A DNA stretch of 60,455 nt from Acidobacteriaceae bacterium (GTDB taxonomy: Bacteria; Acidobacteriota; Terriglobia; Terriglobales; Acidobacteriaceae): NCBI GenBank assembly GCA_027307045.1, contig DAHUXR010000013.1:1-60455 (forward strand). The letters are read 5' to 3'. Positions 9,917 through 19,128 of the stretch are shown here, in pieces. Each line of letters opens with the position of its first letter. The first letter of the stretch is position 1. The notes beneath the pieces were generated by a model. That model was not told the DNA's origin. It did not search any database and worked only from the letters and a program-made list of their open reading frames with translations. A program made the translations under genes and the position numbers.

Positions 9917-11794
9917 CTAATTTTTAATCTGGGTTTCACGGACGACAATGCCAGGTTCGTCAACCATTTTGGGGTCTATCTCCATAAACTGCAATTCATA
10001 TAATTTGCGGTAGGTTCCCAGACGGGTCAGCAGGTCCTCATGTGTGCCGGAATCGGCAATACGTCCGCCCTCCAGGACCACGATGCGATCGGCGTGGCGG
10101 ACAGTCGTCAGCCGGTGCGCAATCACAAACACGGTGCGGCCGGAAATCAGGTTCTGCAATGCGCCTTGTACCAGCGCTTCAGACTCCGTATCTAGTGACG
10201 ACGTAGCTTCGTCCAGAATCAGGATGGGAGCATTCTTGAGCAGCGCGCGCGCAATGGCAATGCGTTGGCGCTCACCCCCGGAAAGCCTCAATCCCCGTTC
10301 GCCGATCATGGTGTCATATCCGTCTGGGAGACGCATGATGAAATCATGTGCCAGAGCGGCTTTGGCGGCTTCAACTACGGCTTCTTCCGTAACGTGCGGC
10401 TGTCCGTAGGCCACGTTGTTGCGCACCGTGTCATTGAAAAGAATAGTTTCCTGCGTCACCACGCCGATCTGGGCGCGCAGCGAAGCCAGCGTGACGTCGC
10501 GAATATCATGCCCATCGATCTTGATGACTCCTGAAGTTACGTCAAAGAACCGTGGAATCAGGTTGACCAGCGTCGTCTTGCCCGCGCCGCTGGACCCCAC
10601 AATGGCCACCACTTCGCCAGCGCGTGTTTCCAGGTTCACGTTGTGCAGGATTTCCGTTTCCGGGCCATTCGCGCCGCCGTATGAGAAGCAGACATTCTCA
10701 AAGCGCACGCGCTCGCGGAAAGCGGGCAGCGCAATTGCATCGGGCCGCTCGCGTATATCGTCCTGCTCGTCGATAAAACGGAAGATCTCCTGTGACGCGC
10801 CCAGCGCCTGCTGAAAACTGTTATTGAAAAACGCCATTTTGCGGACGGGATCGTAGAGCCGGAATACCGCGATGATAAAAGCGATAAAGACGCCGGGTGT
10901 CATTACGCCACTGTTGATCTGGTTGCGCCCCACCCAAAGCAGTAGGGCAATAGCCAGCACGCCGACTATATCCATGAGCGGCGAACTGACAGCCTGCACC
11001 GCCACCGATTTCAGGTTGGCGCGAAAAAGCTTTCTGGCCGCGGTATGAAAGCGGCTGCTCTCCCACTTTTCCATGCCAAAGGCCTTCACAATGCGGTTGC
11101 CGGCAATGCTTTCGTGCAGAATGTTCTGGATATCAGCCAGCTTGTCCTGGCCTTTGCGCGTGGTGCTGCGCACGCGCCGCCCGATTTTGCCGGCGGAAAC
11201 AATCACAAATGGAACAAAGATCAGCAGCACCCACGCCAGCTTGTGTCCCAGCACAATTACCGCGCCAACTAGAAAGACCAGGGTGAACAACTGCTGCAGG
11301 AATTCAGCCAGCGCAATGGTGAGCGTAACCTGGACTTTCTCCACGTCGTTGACTACGGTCGACACCAGCATTCCGGTGGAATGGCGGGAGAAAAAAGAGG
11401 TCGAGCGCTGGAGAATCGTGTCATACAACCGGTTACGCAGGTCAGTGATCAAGCCAAAACCGGCGTGATTCACCAGGTAAGTGCCAATGTAGTCGCAAAT
11501 GCCCTTGATCAGCGCCGTCCCAACCAAGGCCACGGCCACCACCGTGAGAGGATTGCGGAAATGCTGGGGCACAAAATCCTGCAGATAAACCACATGGTGT
11601 GTGCCGGGAAGGTTGGGCAACAACGTTAATGAACGCCCTGGGCTCTTGGGATTCAACACCCTATCAATGATTGGCCCCATCAACAGGATGCGGAAGCTTT
11701 CCATCGCGCCCACGACGGCCATCAACAGCACCGAGCCAATGAAATGCGGAGCATAAGGACGCAGGTACGCGAGCAATCTTGTCAGTTGTCGCAT
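9917..11794 (-). CDS. ABC transporter, fused permease-ATPase (MsbA-type)
   Basis: A homodimeric type IV ABC exporter of the inner membrane, in the group that includes the lipid A flippase MsbA. Six transmembrane segments fill roughly residues 15-330. The nucleotide-binding domain has Walker A GSSGAGKT at 400-407, the signature LSGGE at 504-508, Walker B ILILDE ending at 528-529 and an H-loop IAHRL. The 625 residues suit the family. It sits between rapZ and yicC on the minus strand. Lipid A or another lipid or drug is the likely substrate, but the sequence cannot decide. Confidence 0.9.
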   Translation of the reverse strand: MRQLTRLLAYLRPYAPHFIGSVLLMAVVGAMESFRILLMGPIIDRVLNPKSPGRSLTLLPNLPGTHHVVYLQDFVPQHFRNPLTVVAVALVGTALIKGICDYIGTYLVNHAGFGLITDLRNRLYDTILQRSTSFFSRHSTGMLVSTVVNDVEKVQVTLTIALAEFLQQLFTLVFLVGAVIVLGHKLAWVLLIFVPFVIVSAGKIGRRVRSTTRKGQDKLADIQNILHESIAGNRIVKAFGMEKWESSRFHTAARKLFRANLKSVAVQAVSSPLMDIVGVLAIALLLWVGRNQINSGVMTPGVFIAFIIAVFRLYDPVRKMAFFNNSFQQALGASQEIFRFIDEQDDIRERPDAIALPAFRERVRFENVCFSYGGANGPETEILHNVNLETRAGEVVAIVGSSGAGKTTLVNLIPRFFDVTSGVIKIDGHDIRDVTLASLRAQIGVVTQETILFNDTVRNNVAYGQPHVTEEAVVEAAKAALAHDFIMRLPDGYDTMIGERGLRLSGGERQRIAIARALLKNAPILILDEATSSLDTESEALVQGALQNLISGRTVFVIAHRLTTVRHADRIVVLEGGRIADSGTHEDLLTRLGTYRKLYELQFMEIDPKMVDEPGIVVRETQIKN

Positions 11795-11884
11795 ACGGCA
11801 CCCTTGGCGGCAGAAAACATTGCTCCCATTCTAAAGGAGCGTGGCTGAAATGCGGCTAATTGAATGAAAGTAAAGTATTGTGAA

Positions 11885-12793
11885 TTACCGGGGTGAATCG
11901 CGGTGGATAACCTTCACCGGATAGCCGGCCCCAGCCAGCAGCTTTTTTACTTCTTCCGCAATAAAGACGGAGCGATGCTGGCCACCGGTGCAGCCAAAAC
12001 CGATGGTGAGATAACTCTTGCCTTCACGCACATAATGCGGCATCAGGTAAACCAGCAGCGCGGAGATGCGGTCAATAAATTCCTGCGTCTGCGGAAATGA
12101 GCGAATATACTTGGCCACCTGCGGATGGCGTCCGGTATAAGGCCGAAAGGCGGGAATGAAATGTGGGTTCGGCAAAAAGCGCACGTCAAAGAGCAGATCA
12201 GCGTCATTGGGTACGCCGGCCTTGTAGCCAAAGCTCACCACGGAAACCATAATGTCTTTGTCCGTGCCGCCCGCGGTGAACTTGGCTGTCATGTGCGAGC
12301 GCAGTTCATGAACGTTAAATTTTGAGCTGTCCACTACAATGTCCGCAAGAGCGCGGATGGGCTGCAACAAGCGGCGTTCCTGCTGGAGCGCTCTCTTCAC
12401 GGTGGAATCCTTGCCCAAAGGATGCGGGCGGCGCGTTTCACTAAAGCGGCGCAGCAGCGCTTCGTCGGACGCCTCAAGAAAGAGCACCGTTGTTTTGATC
12501 TGTTTGCGCAGCGACTGGATGATTTTGGGTAGGCGCTTGAGTTGCTCGCCTTCGCGAATATCCGCCACCAGCGCGGCTTTTTCAATTTCCGCGGACTGCT
12601 TGGCCAGATCGGCAAAGCGCGGGATCAGATCAATGGGCAGGTTGTCGACGCAGTAATAATCCAGATCTTCAAATGCCTTGAGCACTGAAGCTTTTCCGGA
12701 ACCTGACATGCCGGTGATGATGACCAGATGAGTAGCGCTTTGGCGTGGCCGCGATTTTACACGTCCGCCTTGCAGTTTGCGGGAAGGGGACAC
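11885..12793 (-). CDS. rapZ: RNase adapter protein RapZ (nucleotide-binding)
   Basis: Member of the RapZ/YvcJ family; in Escherichia coli RapZ guides RNase E to a small RNA controlling glucosamine-6-phosphate synthesis. The 302 residues include the N-terminal P-loop domain with the conserved FEDLDYYCVDNLP segment and the C-terminal domain with GFGCTGGQHRSVFIAE, the sugar-phosphate and RNA-contact region. The P-loop reads GMSGSGKA, with Ala where Ser or Thr normally follows the Lys (residues 28-35); an adjacent Ser at 36 might compensate. The GTG start at 12793 comes 9 bp after the M50-like gene, so the two are probably co-transcribed. Confidence 0.92.
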   Translation of the reverse strand: MSPSRKLQGGRVKSRPRQSATHLVIITGMSGSGKASVLKAFEDLDYYCVDNLPIDLIPRFADLAKQSAEIEKAALVADIREGEQLKRLPKIIQSLRKQIKTTVLFLEASDEALLRRFSETRRPHPLGKDSTVKRALQQERRLLQPIRALADIVVDSSKFNVHELRSHMTAKFTAGGTDKDIMVSVVSFGYKAGVPNDADLLFDVRFLPNPHFIPAFRPYTGRHPQVAKYIRSFPQTQEFIDRISALLVYLMPHYVREGKSYLTIGFGCTGGQHRSVFIAEEVKKLLAGAGYPVKVIHRDSPR

Positions 12794-12802
12794 AACAAAA
12801 TT

Positions 12803-14104
12803 TTACCACGAAGCCATTTTGTGCTTTTCCGGCGCTTCAAAGGCCGCCTGCAACGCTGAGGGCTCCAACTGGCTTGAGATAGAAAACATGCTGCGCCACG
12901 CGCGCGTCAGCATGCGCGACTCCATCTGGCGTTTCCACTCCGCGGCGCTTTCTTCCACCAGCGTGCGTCCCGGAGAAACCGGCAGCCCACGCAATTCCGC
13001 AAGATATCCCGTGCCCAGCTTCTCCCAGGCGTCGAACAGGCGACCTTCAGCCCAAAGCAACGCTATATCCAGCCGCTGTTTCTGTAGGCGGGTGAGTTTG
13101 TTGTTGCGGATGCGGTAAACCCAGAATAGCGCTTTGGAAGGATTGTCGCGGAACCATGCCTGAAAAACTGCCGCCTCAAGAAAAAGATGATCGCGCATTT
13201 TGGGCGTCGAGTATGAAAGGACTTCCAGCGCGCCTTCCAGATACTTGGTAGCACAGGTGATGTCCTGGCGCTCCGCGGCCCACAGGTAGGCGAGCCAGCG
13301 TGAAAGATAGGCGTCGCAAGAGTCGTCTGAAACCGCGGCGGCGCGGGAAACGCAACCCTGGACCCAATCGCGCGGATGGCGTCCCTGATTCAGCGCCATC
13401 TGGCAGCGAATGTTGGAAAGCCAGCGCTCAGCCTTGGCATCTTTGCGCAGCAGCATCAGAAGACGTGCGCCGTCAGAAAAAATGCCACGGCGATTCACGT
13501 CAGGCAGAGAAGCGGCAATAGCAATCAGCCCGGAGAACGCGGCCCCCACATGCAAGCTGAAACCAAGCAGAAAACCCGGCTCAGAGATGTAGTAAATGGT
13601 TTCCAGTGCTCCTGCCAGCAATGTACTGGCAAGCGGTCCACCCAGCATCAAAAGCGATAAACGGCGGCGCAACGTAGCATCATCTTGATTGCCTACACGC
13701 GGCTCAAGTATAGAAGCGCTAAGCGTTATCACGTCTCCGCAATAGGGTTCACCGCAGCGCGCGCGCCTGCCCAAATGGAGCGCGCCAATCTTGATCTGTT
13801 TGAGCCTGAAGCCAAAAAGCCATCCAGCCATGATGTGCCCCATCTCGTGGGCAAAACCGGCGCTCAAAGCTGCGATCACCGGAATCAGCGCGGCCCAATA
13901 TCCAGGCGCAATTTCAACAATGGAGCGAAGGCTGGGCAGCGCAACCAGAATGAGAATTGCCAGACTGCTTGCGAGAAAGTATTCGCCCGCGCTCAGACTC
14001 TCTTTGGTCTGTGGCGGCAAAGGGCGGAAGACATCCAGCACAGGCGTGGACGTCGGCGAGTAATGTTTTGCAGTGTTCAGTTTAGTCTCGGCTGCAAGTT
14101 CCAT
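12803..14104 (-). CDS. M50-like metalloprotease domain protein, membrane
   Basis: About 433 residues from ATG 14104 (GTG 14137 is an alternative; neither has a strong ribosome-binding site). A zinc-protease-type HEMGH motif sits in a hydrophobic segment near residue 80, followed by a WLFGF segment, and further hydrophobic segments lie up to about residue 190. The C-terminal half is helical, soluble-looking and Trp-rich, resembling a repeat or TPR-like region. The second M50 motif (NxxPxxxxDG) is not obvious; an LPDVNRRGIFSDGARLL segment may replace it. It abuts rapZ, so it probably belongs to the same transcript. Its role is unknown. Confidence 0.65.
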   Translation of the reverse strand: MELAAETKLNTAKHYSPTSTPVLDVFRPLPPQTKESLSAGEYFLASSLAILILVALPSLRSIVEIAPGYWAALIPVIAALSAGFAHEMGHIMAGWLFGFRLKQIKIGALHLGRRARCGEPYCGDVITLSASILEPRVGNQDDATLRRRLSLLMLGGPLASTLLAGALETIYYISEPGFLLGFSLHVGAAFSGLIAIAASLPDVNRRGIFSDGARLLMLLRKDAKAERWLSNIRCQMALNQGRHPRDWVQGCVSRAAAVSDDSCDAYLSRWLAYLWAAERQDITCATKYLEGALEVLSYSTPKMRDHLFLEAAVFQAWFRDNPSKALFWVYRIRNNKLTRLQKQRLDIALLWAEGRLFDAWEKLGTGYLAELRGLPVSPGRTLVEESAAEWKRQMESRMLTRAWRSMFSISSQLEPSALQAAFEAPEKHKMASW

Positions 14105-14137
14105 GGGGAGTACGGTCCAAACGGCCCTTCCACCCAC

Positions 14138-14487
14138 ATATCATAGGGTCAACAATGGCTTGCTGGCATGAGGTCGTTGGTAGATGGCCTTTGGTCACCA
14201 AAACCATCATAGACGGCGGAGGATTAAATCCAACGTAGGCCACATCTGGCAACAGCGGTTGGTGCGGATTCTCCAGCCAGATCTTTTCCTTGCAATCTCT
14301 CCGTCCCGCGAACCCCGCGAGAAGAACGTGTCAATTTACGATTTATTCCCTTTTCTCAAGCAACACACCGCAATTTCCCATGAAACGCAAAATTTCTCTG
14401 CCGGAAAGGTGTAACTCTTTTGGCGGAAAAAACACTACACCTAAGCTACAGAGACTTATGACGAGAACATGCAAAAGGAGTCAAACT
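14138..14487. other. Intergenic region between divergent genes
   Basis: 350 bp between the M50-like gene and the secreted-protein gene. It should hold both promoters. A GGTGTA/TACACC inverted pair about 30 bp apart lies near 14408-14443, but I could not match it to a known riboswitch. No short ORF with a convincing ribosome-binding site was seen. Confidence 0.4.
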
Positions 14488-16059
14488 ATGCGTCTGCCGT
14501 CTTTCATGAGCTACTGCAAATACACCGCATTTTTCTCAATCGCCATGACAATGTCGGTGATGACGCTTTTCGCCCCGGCCTTGGTCAATGCACAACGGTG
14601 CAAAGGTAGCATTTATAAGGGCTGCTCAAGCCCTGGCGCCGCTTGTAGCCCGGTTGAAAGCGGTGTCGCCCCAGGCCATTGCGTGACTGGAAAACAGCCA
14701 AAGGGAGAGATTGAATGCAATTGTGTCGGGACGCCGGCTCCTCCGACTCCGACTCCTCCTCCCACTCCAAAAGCAATGGATGTAATCTTGTCGAACGGCC
14801 TTACGGATGATAATGGGTTCGGCCTCAATCCCGTTTGGCGTCAGCCCCTCCCGGACATCTGCACATTCTGTCCGTGCGGCAAGAATGACACTCCTCAGTC
14901 CTGGAATGCGGCCCCAAACTGCACCAGCCAAAGCATTCATCAGAACCGTCGTGATCTCTGTACCCACAGTTCGATCGGCGGAGGTACCGGCATTCCCTAT
15001 CACATGAACTGGTTTCCAGTTACCTATGAGGGAACGGTGGCATGGGAGGGACATTCAAGTTCGATCTGGGATGACGACGACTATTACATGAACGTCAGGC
15101 GGACCGATCAAGCGCTTGAGACAGCAGCCGGAGGCGGTGTTCATCTCGAGTTCAACTCTGAGGAGACCGTGGATAACTGGGACGATACGAACACCTGGTG
15201 GGACGACTTCCACCATAAGGGAGTCGATGCTGACGATGCCACTGCACATCTGATGATTGACGGGAAATTTGTCATCCTCATTGGCATGGCGGGGGCCGAT
15301 CTTACGCATACTAATACCTCGGAGCTGCATCCGGTCTATGCGATGTTTGTCCGCACGCCCATGCCGGAGCCGACACAGGAGAAATGGTCCTTCTTTGTTA
15401 GAAACTGGGGAGACGAGGGCTTTTGCGGACCCAACCAGGAGCCGATCCCGCAGAATACGATTCAGGTGCGGATACCGCAACGCCCAGGCGCCACCAAGTT
15501 CAGTCTTGTTGGCGCAAATGTGTATAACTACTGGAATGACGATGACAACGGATGCAGCAAGCAAGGGTGGGGCTACCAGAGAGTCCCTGACGGCGCTTTA
15601 TTCACATTCGGTCTCCAGCAATCGGCCGACCAGTGCGGCTTCACGGGCGATTTGGTCATTGACTGGGGCGTCGCGGAAAGCCCCGCCGCAAGGAAAGCTA
15701 TGACTGCAACCACGCTGTCGCCTGCAACAAGAAACCTTCCGTCTGCAACAACAAGGCCCGGTGTTCTTGCCTCGTCGGAAGGAGAGGATGGGGACGCGGA
15801 ACTGAAAGCCCGGATTGATAAGCTCACACCAAGTGCCCGGGCACTCCTCGATCAACAATTGAAACAACTCTCGTCGCACCACAACACACAGAAAAAGCCA
15901 GGCACTCAGAATACGGCGCCTTTCAAGGAGCGAGCCAAAGCAAGGCCGTCGTTGCCGAATTACGGCAAAGATCTGAAGTCCGTGCCGGAAACTAGTCCCA
16001 AGAAAACCAAACGCCGCGAATTCATACTTTCATTCCTGAAGGCGCACGGCGTTCCGTAG
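14488..16059 (+). CDS. Secreted Cys/Trp-rich protein, function unknown
   Basis: 523 residues from ATG 14488, which has AAAGGAG seven bases upstream and directly precedes a signal peptide ending near VNAQ. Earlier in-frame ATGs would bury the signal. After the signal comes a small Cys-rich module (about eight cysteines in 60 residues), a PTPTPPPTP linker, then a large domain rich in Trp, Asp and His (WDDDDYYMN, NWDDTNTWWDDFHHKG) with a few further cysteines. The C-terminal 150 residues are low complexity and basic. No known family is recognised. The layout of signal, small Cys module, Pro-Thr linker and globular domain is typical of secreted enzymes or adhesins. Confidence 0.6.
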   Translation: MRLPSFMSYCKYTAFFSIAMTMSVMTLFAPALVNAQRCKGSIYKGCSSPGAACSPVESGVAPGHCVTGKQPKGEIECNCVGTPAPPTPTPPPTPKAMDVILSNGLTDDNGFGLNPVWRQPLPDICTFCPCGKNDTPQSWNAAPNCTSQSIHQNRRDLCTHSSIGGGTGIPYHMNWFPVTYEGTVAWEGHSSSIWDDDDYYMNVRRTDQALETAAGGGVHLEFNSEETVDNWDDTNTWWDDFHHKGVDADDATAHLMIDGKFVILIGMAGADLTHTNTSELHPVYAMFVRTPMPEPTQEKWSFFVRNWGDEGFCGPNQEPIPQNTIQVRIPQRPGATKFSLVGANVYNYWNDDDNGCSKQGWGYQRVPDGALFTFGLQQSADQCGFTGDLVIDWGVAESPAARKAMTATTLSPATRNLPSATTRPGVLASSEGEDGDAELKARIDKLTPSARALLDQQLKQLSSHHNTQKKPGTQNTAPFKERAKARPSLPNYGKDLKSVPETSPKKTKRREFILSFLKAHGVP

Positions 16060-16134
16060 GGCAAAAGCAGGCGGCAAGCAGAATTGCACACTTCCCGCTA
16101 AAAACGTGTCATGGGGCCAGTCGTTGATACAGCC

Positions 16135-18534
16135 TTACTTTGATTCCCCACCCAGCGTAACCTTGATCCCGCTGCGGAAGTTGAAAGGCAACGCTGGAAA
16201 GCCCGGAGCCGGATCATAGTGCTGGCTGGCGAGGTTCTCGATGGCCGAGTAAATCTGAACATAACGGTTCAGACGGTAACTGCCACTGACATCGATCTTC
16301 TGGTAGGCCTCAGCCAGATTGCGATTGGGAAGGAGCATCGTCGAACCAAACGAGGAATCGAAGAGAAACGTGCTGCTATCGCGGCGGCCAACAAAGTTGC
16401 CGCTGAGCGCAAGCGCCAGCTTGCGCCGCGCATACCCAAGATAAACGCTGCCCACATGTGGAGCGCGATTGAAAGGCCGGTTGCCCACCAGCGGAGAAAA
16501 TGCTCCGATCGGAATGGTGGGGAATAGAGGATTGAAGGAAGGAGAAAGCTCGTCGCTGGAGAAGGACCGGCGGACAACACCATCAAGATAGGTATAGGCG
16601 GCGCGTGCCGTAAAGCCGTGGCCCAGGCTGAGTTCAAGTTCGCTTTCCGCGCCGAGCGAACGCGTAGCCAATGAATTCACACTGGCGCCGAAGGGCGTCT
16701 GCGCAATCACCTGGGCAGGGACCCCAAGCAAGGCGAGTCCATCCTGGCTTACGAATTCGATCTCGTCGCTGAAATGATTATCAAAAAACGTGAGAGCGAG
16801 TTTTGCGCGGCCACTCCAGAAATATTGTTCAATGCCGCCATCAAAGCTGCGCGACCGCACCGCCCCAATCGGGCCGACATGAAATTGCGATATCAGCTGC
16901 GGACCGTCTGGCAATTGCGAGAGCAGCCCAAACAAAGAATTGCCGGCGGAAAAAATGTCCGGCTCCTGGATTCCCTGCCCGTAATTGAATTTGAGTTTGG
17001 TGCCGGCAAGCGCGCCGCTGGCGCGCGGCCGAATAAGATAGTAGGCCAGCGAAGCGCGTGGGGTGGCGGCCAGGCCGAACACAGCATTCTTCTCCACGCC
17101 AACGCCAAGCGTGGCGTAAAGCCGGTCCCACAAATTGCCGTGCACTTCTCCGGTATAGCTGTAATTGGTGCGCTCCGCCGGTTTGGGTCCGCGTTCGTTT
17201 TCAAAGTGGAAAGCGAAAAGCGCTGTCAGGCGAGTTCCGAACGAATAATCGGATTGGAAGGTTAGGAGATCACTGTTGTTCAGGATGAAGAAATGCTGGG
17301 GATAGTCACCGGCAAAATCCAGGATCGCCTGCCCGGTTGTGCTGAATCCGTTCGCGCCGTGAATCGTCACTACGTTTCCAAGAAAGTTTCCAAAAGGATC
17401 AGGTATTCCCGTCGGTGAGGGATTCACGAACTCCGAGTTCTGGCGCGTTGCACCGTAACGCAGCAGGTTGTGCCAGTGCGCCGTAGTCTGGTTCTGCAGA
17501 GTTGCGCCAATGTAGGTATTGTCTTCCGTCTGAAAAGAATCGTCAGGGACGCCGAAGAAATCGATTGCGTTGGGAACATCAACCTTTGCGGCCACGCGGC
17601 GTACTGTTAGCCGCAAGCTGGTGGAAGCTCCGGGCGACCAGCCGAAGTTTCCGGCGTATGTGCCATTGTGGAAATGCGGATTGCTGGAAGTATTGCCGCC
17701 GTCGTACCGCGCAAACTCTGAGAAATAATCGATCTGCCGGAAGATGCCGCCGAAAGAAAGATCGTTATGCAGGCTATTGAAGTTTCCTGCGTCAAACGCA
17801 TAGCTGAGTTGCGGAGTGAAAGTTGTGCCTTGTTGCGTGGTCAGGTTCACAACGCCGGACAGCGCATCCGCGCCATAAAGCACGCTGTTGGGGCCGCGAA
17901 GGATTTCAACCTGGTCAATCCCTGTGGTGAAGATTCCGCCAAAATCCACCGTCCCGCCGATCTCATTCAGGGGCACGCCATCCAGCAAGACTTTGTTGAA
18001 TTTGCTCTCACCGCCGCGTATGAAAAGAGATTCGTTAATTCCGCGCTGGCCATTCTCCAGGACCTGAACACCCGGAACCGGCCGCAACGTCTCCAGCGCT
18101 TCAGGCTTGTACTGAAATTGATCGGAGGTCACAACGGAAACCGAAGCGCCCGTCTGCGTCTCCGGCAGGCTGGTTCCCGTAGCCGAAACCACCACCTGCT
18201 GGGACACGTTTCCAACCTTCAACGTGAGATCAACCGCCGCGTTGCTGGAACTGCCAATATAGATGGCGTCACTCTGTTGCGTCGCGAAGGATGGCGCGGT
18301 GGTTCTTACCTGGTAGCGTCCGGGCGGAAGCGGCAGGAACCGATACTTCCCTTCGGAGTCCGTGGTGGTTACAGATGCTTGTTTGCCCTGGCGAAGCAAC
18401 TCGACTTGAGCGCCGGAAACCACGGCGCCAAGAGGATCAGTGACTGTTCCGTGAATGATGCCACCCTCAGCGATGGCTGAGATAGATGTGAGTACGAGCG
18501 CCAGCACAAGACCGGCATAAGAAAGCGATTTCAT
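16135..18534 (-). CDS. TonB-dependent outer-membrane receptor, BtuB-like (cobalamin-regulated)
   Basis: Outer-membrane active transporter energised by TonB. About 799 residues from ATG 18534, which has GGGAGGAG upstream. The order is: signal peptide, a carboxypeptidase-regulatory-like beta domain (GTVTDPLGAVVSGAQVELLR onward, about 25-105), a plug domain (about 120-230, with LRGPNSVLYGADALSGVVNL) and a 22-strand type barrel. A cobalamin riboswitch lies upstream on the same strand at 18773-18925, so the substrate is most likely vitamin B12 or another corrinoid. An N-terminal regulatory-like domain is absent from Escherichia coli BtuB but common in Acidobacteriota and Bacteroidota receptors. 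Specificity is inferred from the riboswitch. Confidence 0.88.
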   Translation of the reverse strand: MKSLSYAGLVLALVLTSISAIAEGGIIHGTVTDPLGAVVSGAQVELLRQGKQASVTTTDSEGKYRFLPLPPGRYQVRTTAPSFATQQSDAIYIGSSSNAAVDLTLKVGNVSQQVVVSATGTSLPETQTGASVSVVTSDQFQYKPEALETLRPVPGVQVLENGQRGINESLFIRGGESKFNKVLLDGVPLNEIGGTVDFGGIFTTGIDQVEILRGPNSVLYGADALSGVVNLTTQQGTTFTPQLSYAFDAGNFNSLHNDLSFGGIFRQIDYFSEFARYDGGNTSSNPHFHNGTYAGNFGWSPGASTSLRLTVRRVAAKVDVPNAIDFFGVPDDSFQTEDNTYIGATLQNQTTAHWHNLLRYGATRQNSEFVNPSPTGIPDPFGNFLGNVVTIHGANGFSTTGQAILDFAGDYPQHFFILNNSDLLTFQSDYSFGTRLTALFAFHFENERGPKPAERTNYSYTGEVHGNLWDRLYATLGVGVEKNAVFGLAATPRASLAYYLIRPRASGALAGTKLKFNYGQGIQEPDIFSAGNSLFGLLSQLPDGPQLISQFHVGPIGAVRSRSFDGGIEQYFWSGRAKLALTFFDNHFSDEIEFVSQDGLALLGVPAQVIAQTPFGASVNSLATRSLGAESELELSLGHGFTARAAYTYLDGVVRRSFSSDELSPSFNPLFPTIPIGAFSPLVGNRPFNRAPHVGSVYLGYARRKLALALSGNFVGRRDSSTFLFDSSFGSTMLLPNRNLAEAYQKIDVSGSYRLNRYVQIYSAIENLASQHYDPAPGFPALPFNFRSGIKVTLGGESK

Positions 18535-18772
18535 CGGTAAGACTCCTCCCACGGAAGTAGTCAATGGACGACAGGCGGCCCGATGGAGTGGAGAGCATTC
18601 TTAAGCGTGCGAAAATTAGTCAAGCACGTTGAACAGCGGATCGATTGACGATTGCAAAAAGACTGAGCGGCAAGAGGCGTGGCGTCAGTGACAAATTTGC
18701 AACAGTAAATCGAGCCCAGAATCGCAAGAAAGCTCTCCGGCTCTCCCTGCGCAGCCGGAAACGCCCAATTGA

Positions 18773-18925
18773 CGGGCATCTGGCCGGTCTCCTGACTTAC
18801 GCCTCAATGAACCTGAAGCGCCTTCCCGGGACGCTTCCCAGTGGCATGTTGCTCAGGTTCTCAGCGCATACAGTTGCGGGGCAGTGGCGGATTCTCACCG
18901 CGCTTCCCATTACCAGATGCAGGAA
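18773..18925 (-). ncRNA. Cobalamin (adenosylcobalamin-type) riboswitch
   Basis: On the minus strand the region reads GGGAAGC..GGTGAGAATCCGCCACTGCC, then CCCGCAACTGT, and ends with AGTCAGGAGACCGGCC. These are the conserved core blocks and the B12-box-like 3' end of cobalamin riboswitches. It lies about 240 bases upstream of the TonB-receptor start. When it binds B12 it is expected to reduce expression of the receptor. A GCCC/GGGC hairpin follows directly and may be part of the expression platform. Confidence 0.92.
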
Positions 18926-18927
18926 AA

Positions 18928-18955
18928 CTTATATGAGAGAGGCGGGTACCGTCAA
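18928..18955 (-). promoter_or_regulatory. Promoter for the cobalamin riboswitch transcript
   Basis: Minus-strand -35 TTGACG (18950-18955) and -10 TATAAG (18928-18933) with a 16-bp spacer. The predicted start of transcription lies at the 5' edge of the riboswitch, which supports the placement. Confidence 0.6.
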
Positions 18956-19128
18956 GCGGTTTGGTATTTGGTCTGTATTTGGTCAATTGATAATCGAGTA
19001 ATTTTAAAACCGAATTCAAACCGTTGTTGCCACTGCGCCAGATGGTTCAACGGTGCTGCTTTTCTTTTACCAAATTACTAAATCTCTTCATCAGCCAACG
19101 CGGCCTTCCCTCCCTGCCACGCACAAAC

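Noticed and set aside
14400..14490. Possible cyclic-di-GMP riboswitch before the secreted protein
   Set aside because: The inverted pair GGTGTA/TACACC is present but the conserved core bases are not.
18561..18779. 72-residue ORF in the cobalamin riboswitch leader
   Set aside because: No ribosome-binding site and a composition typical of a leader; likely chance.
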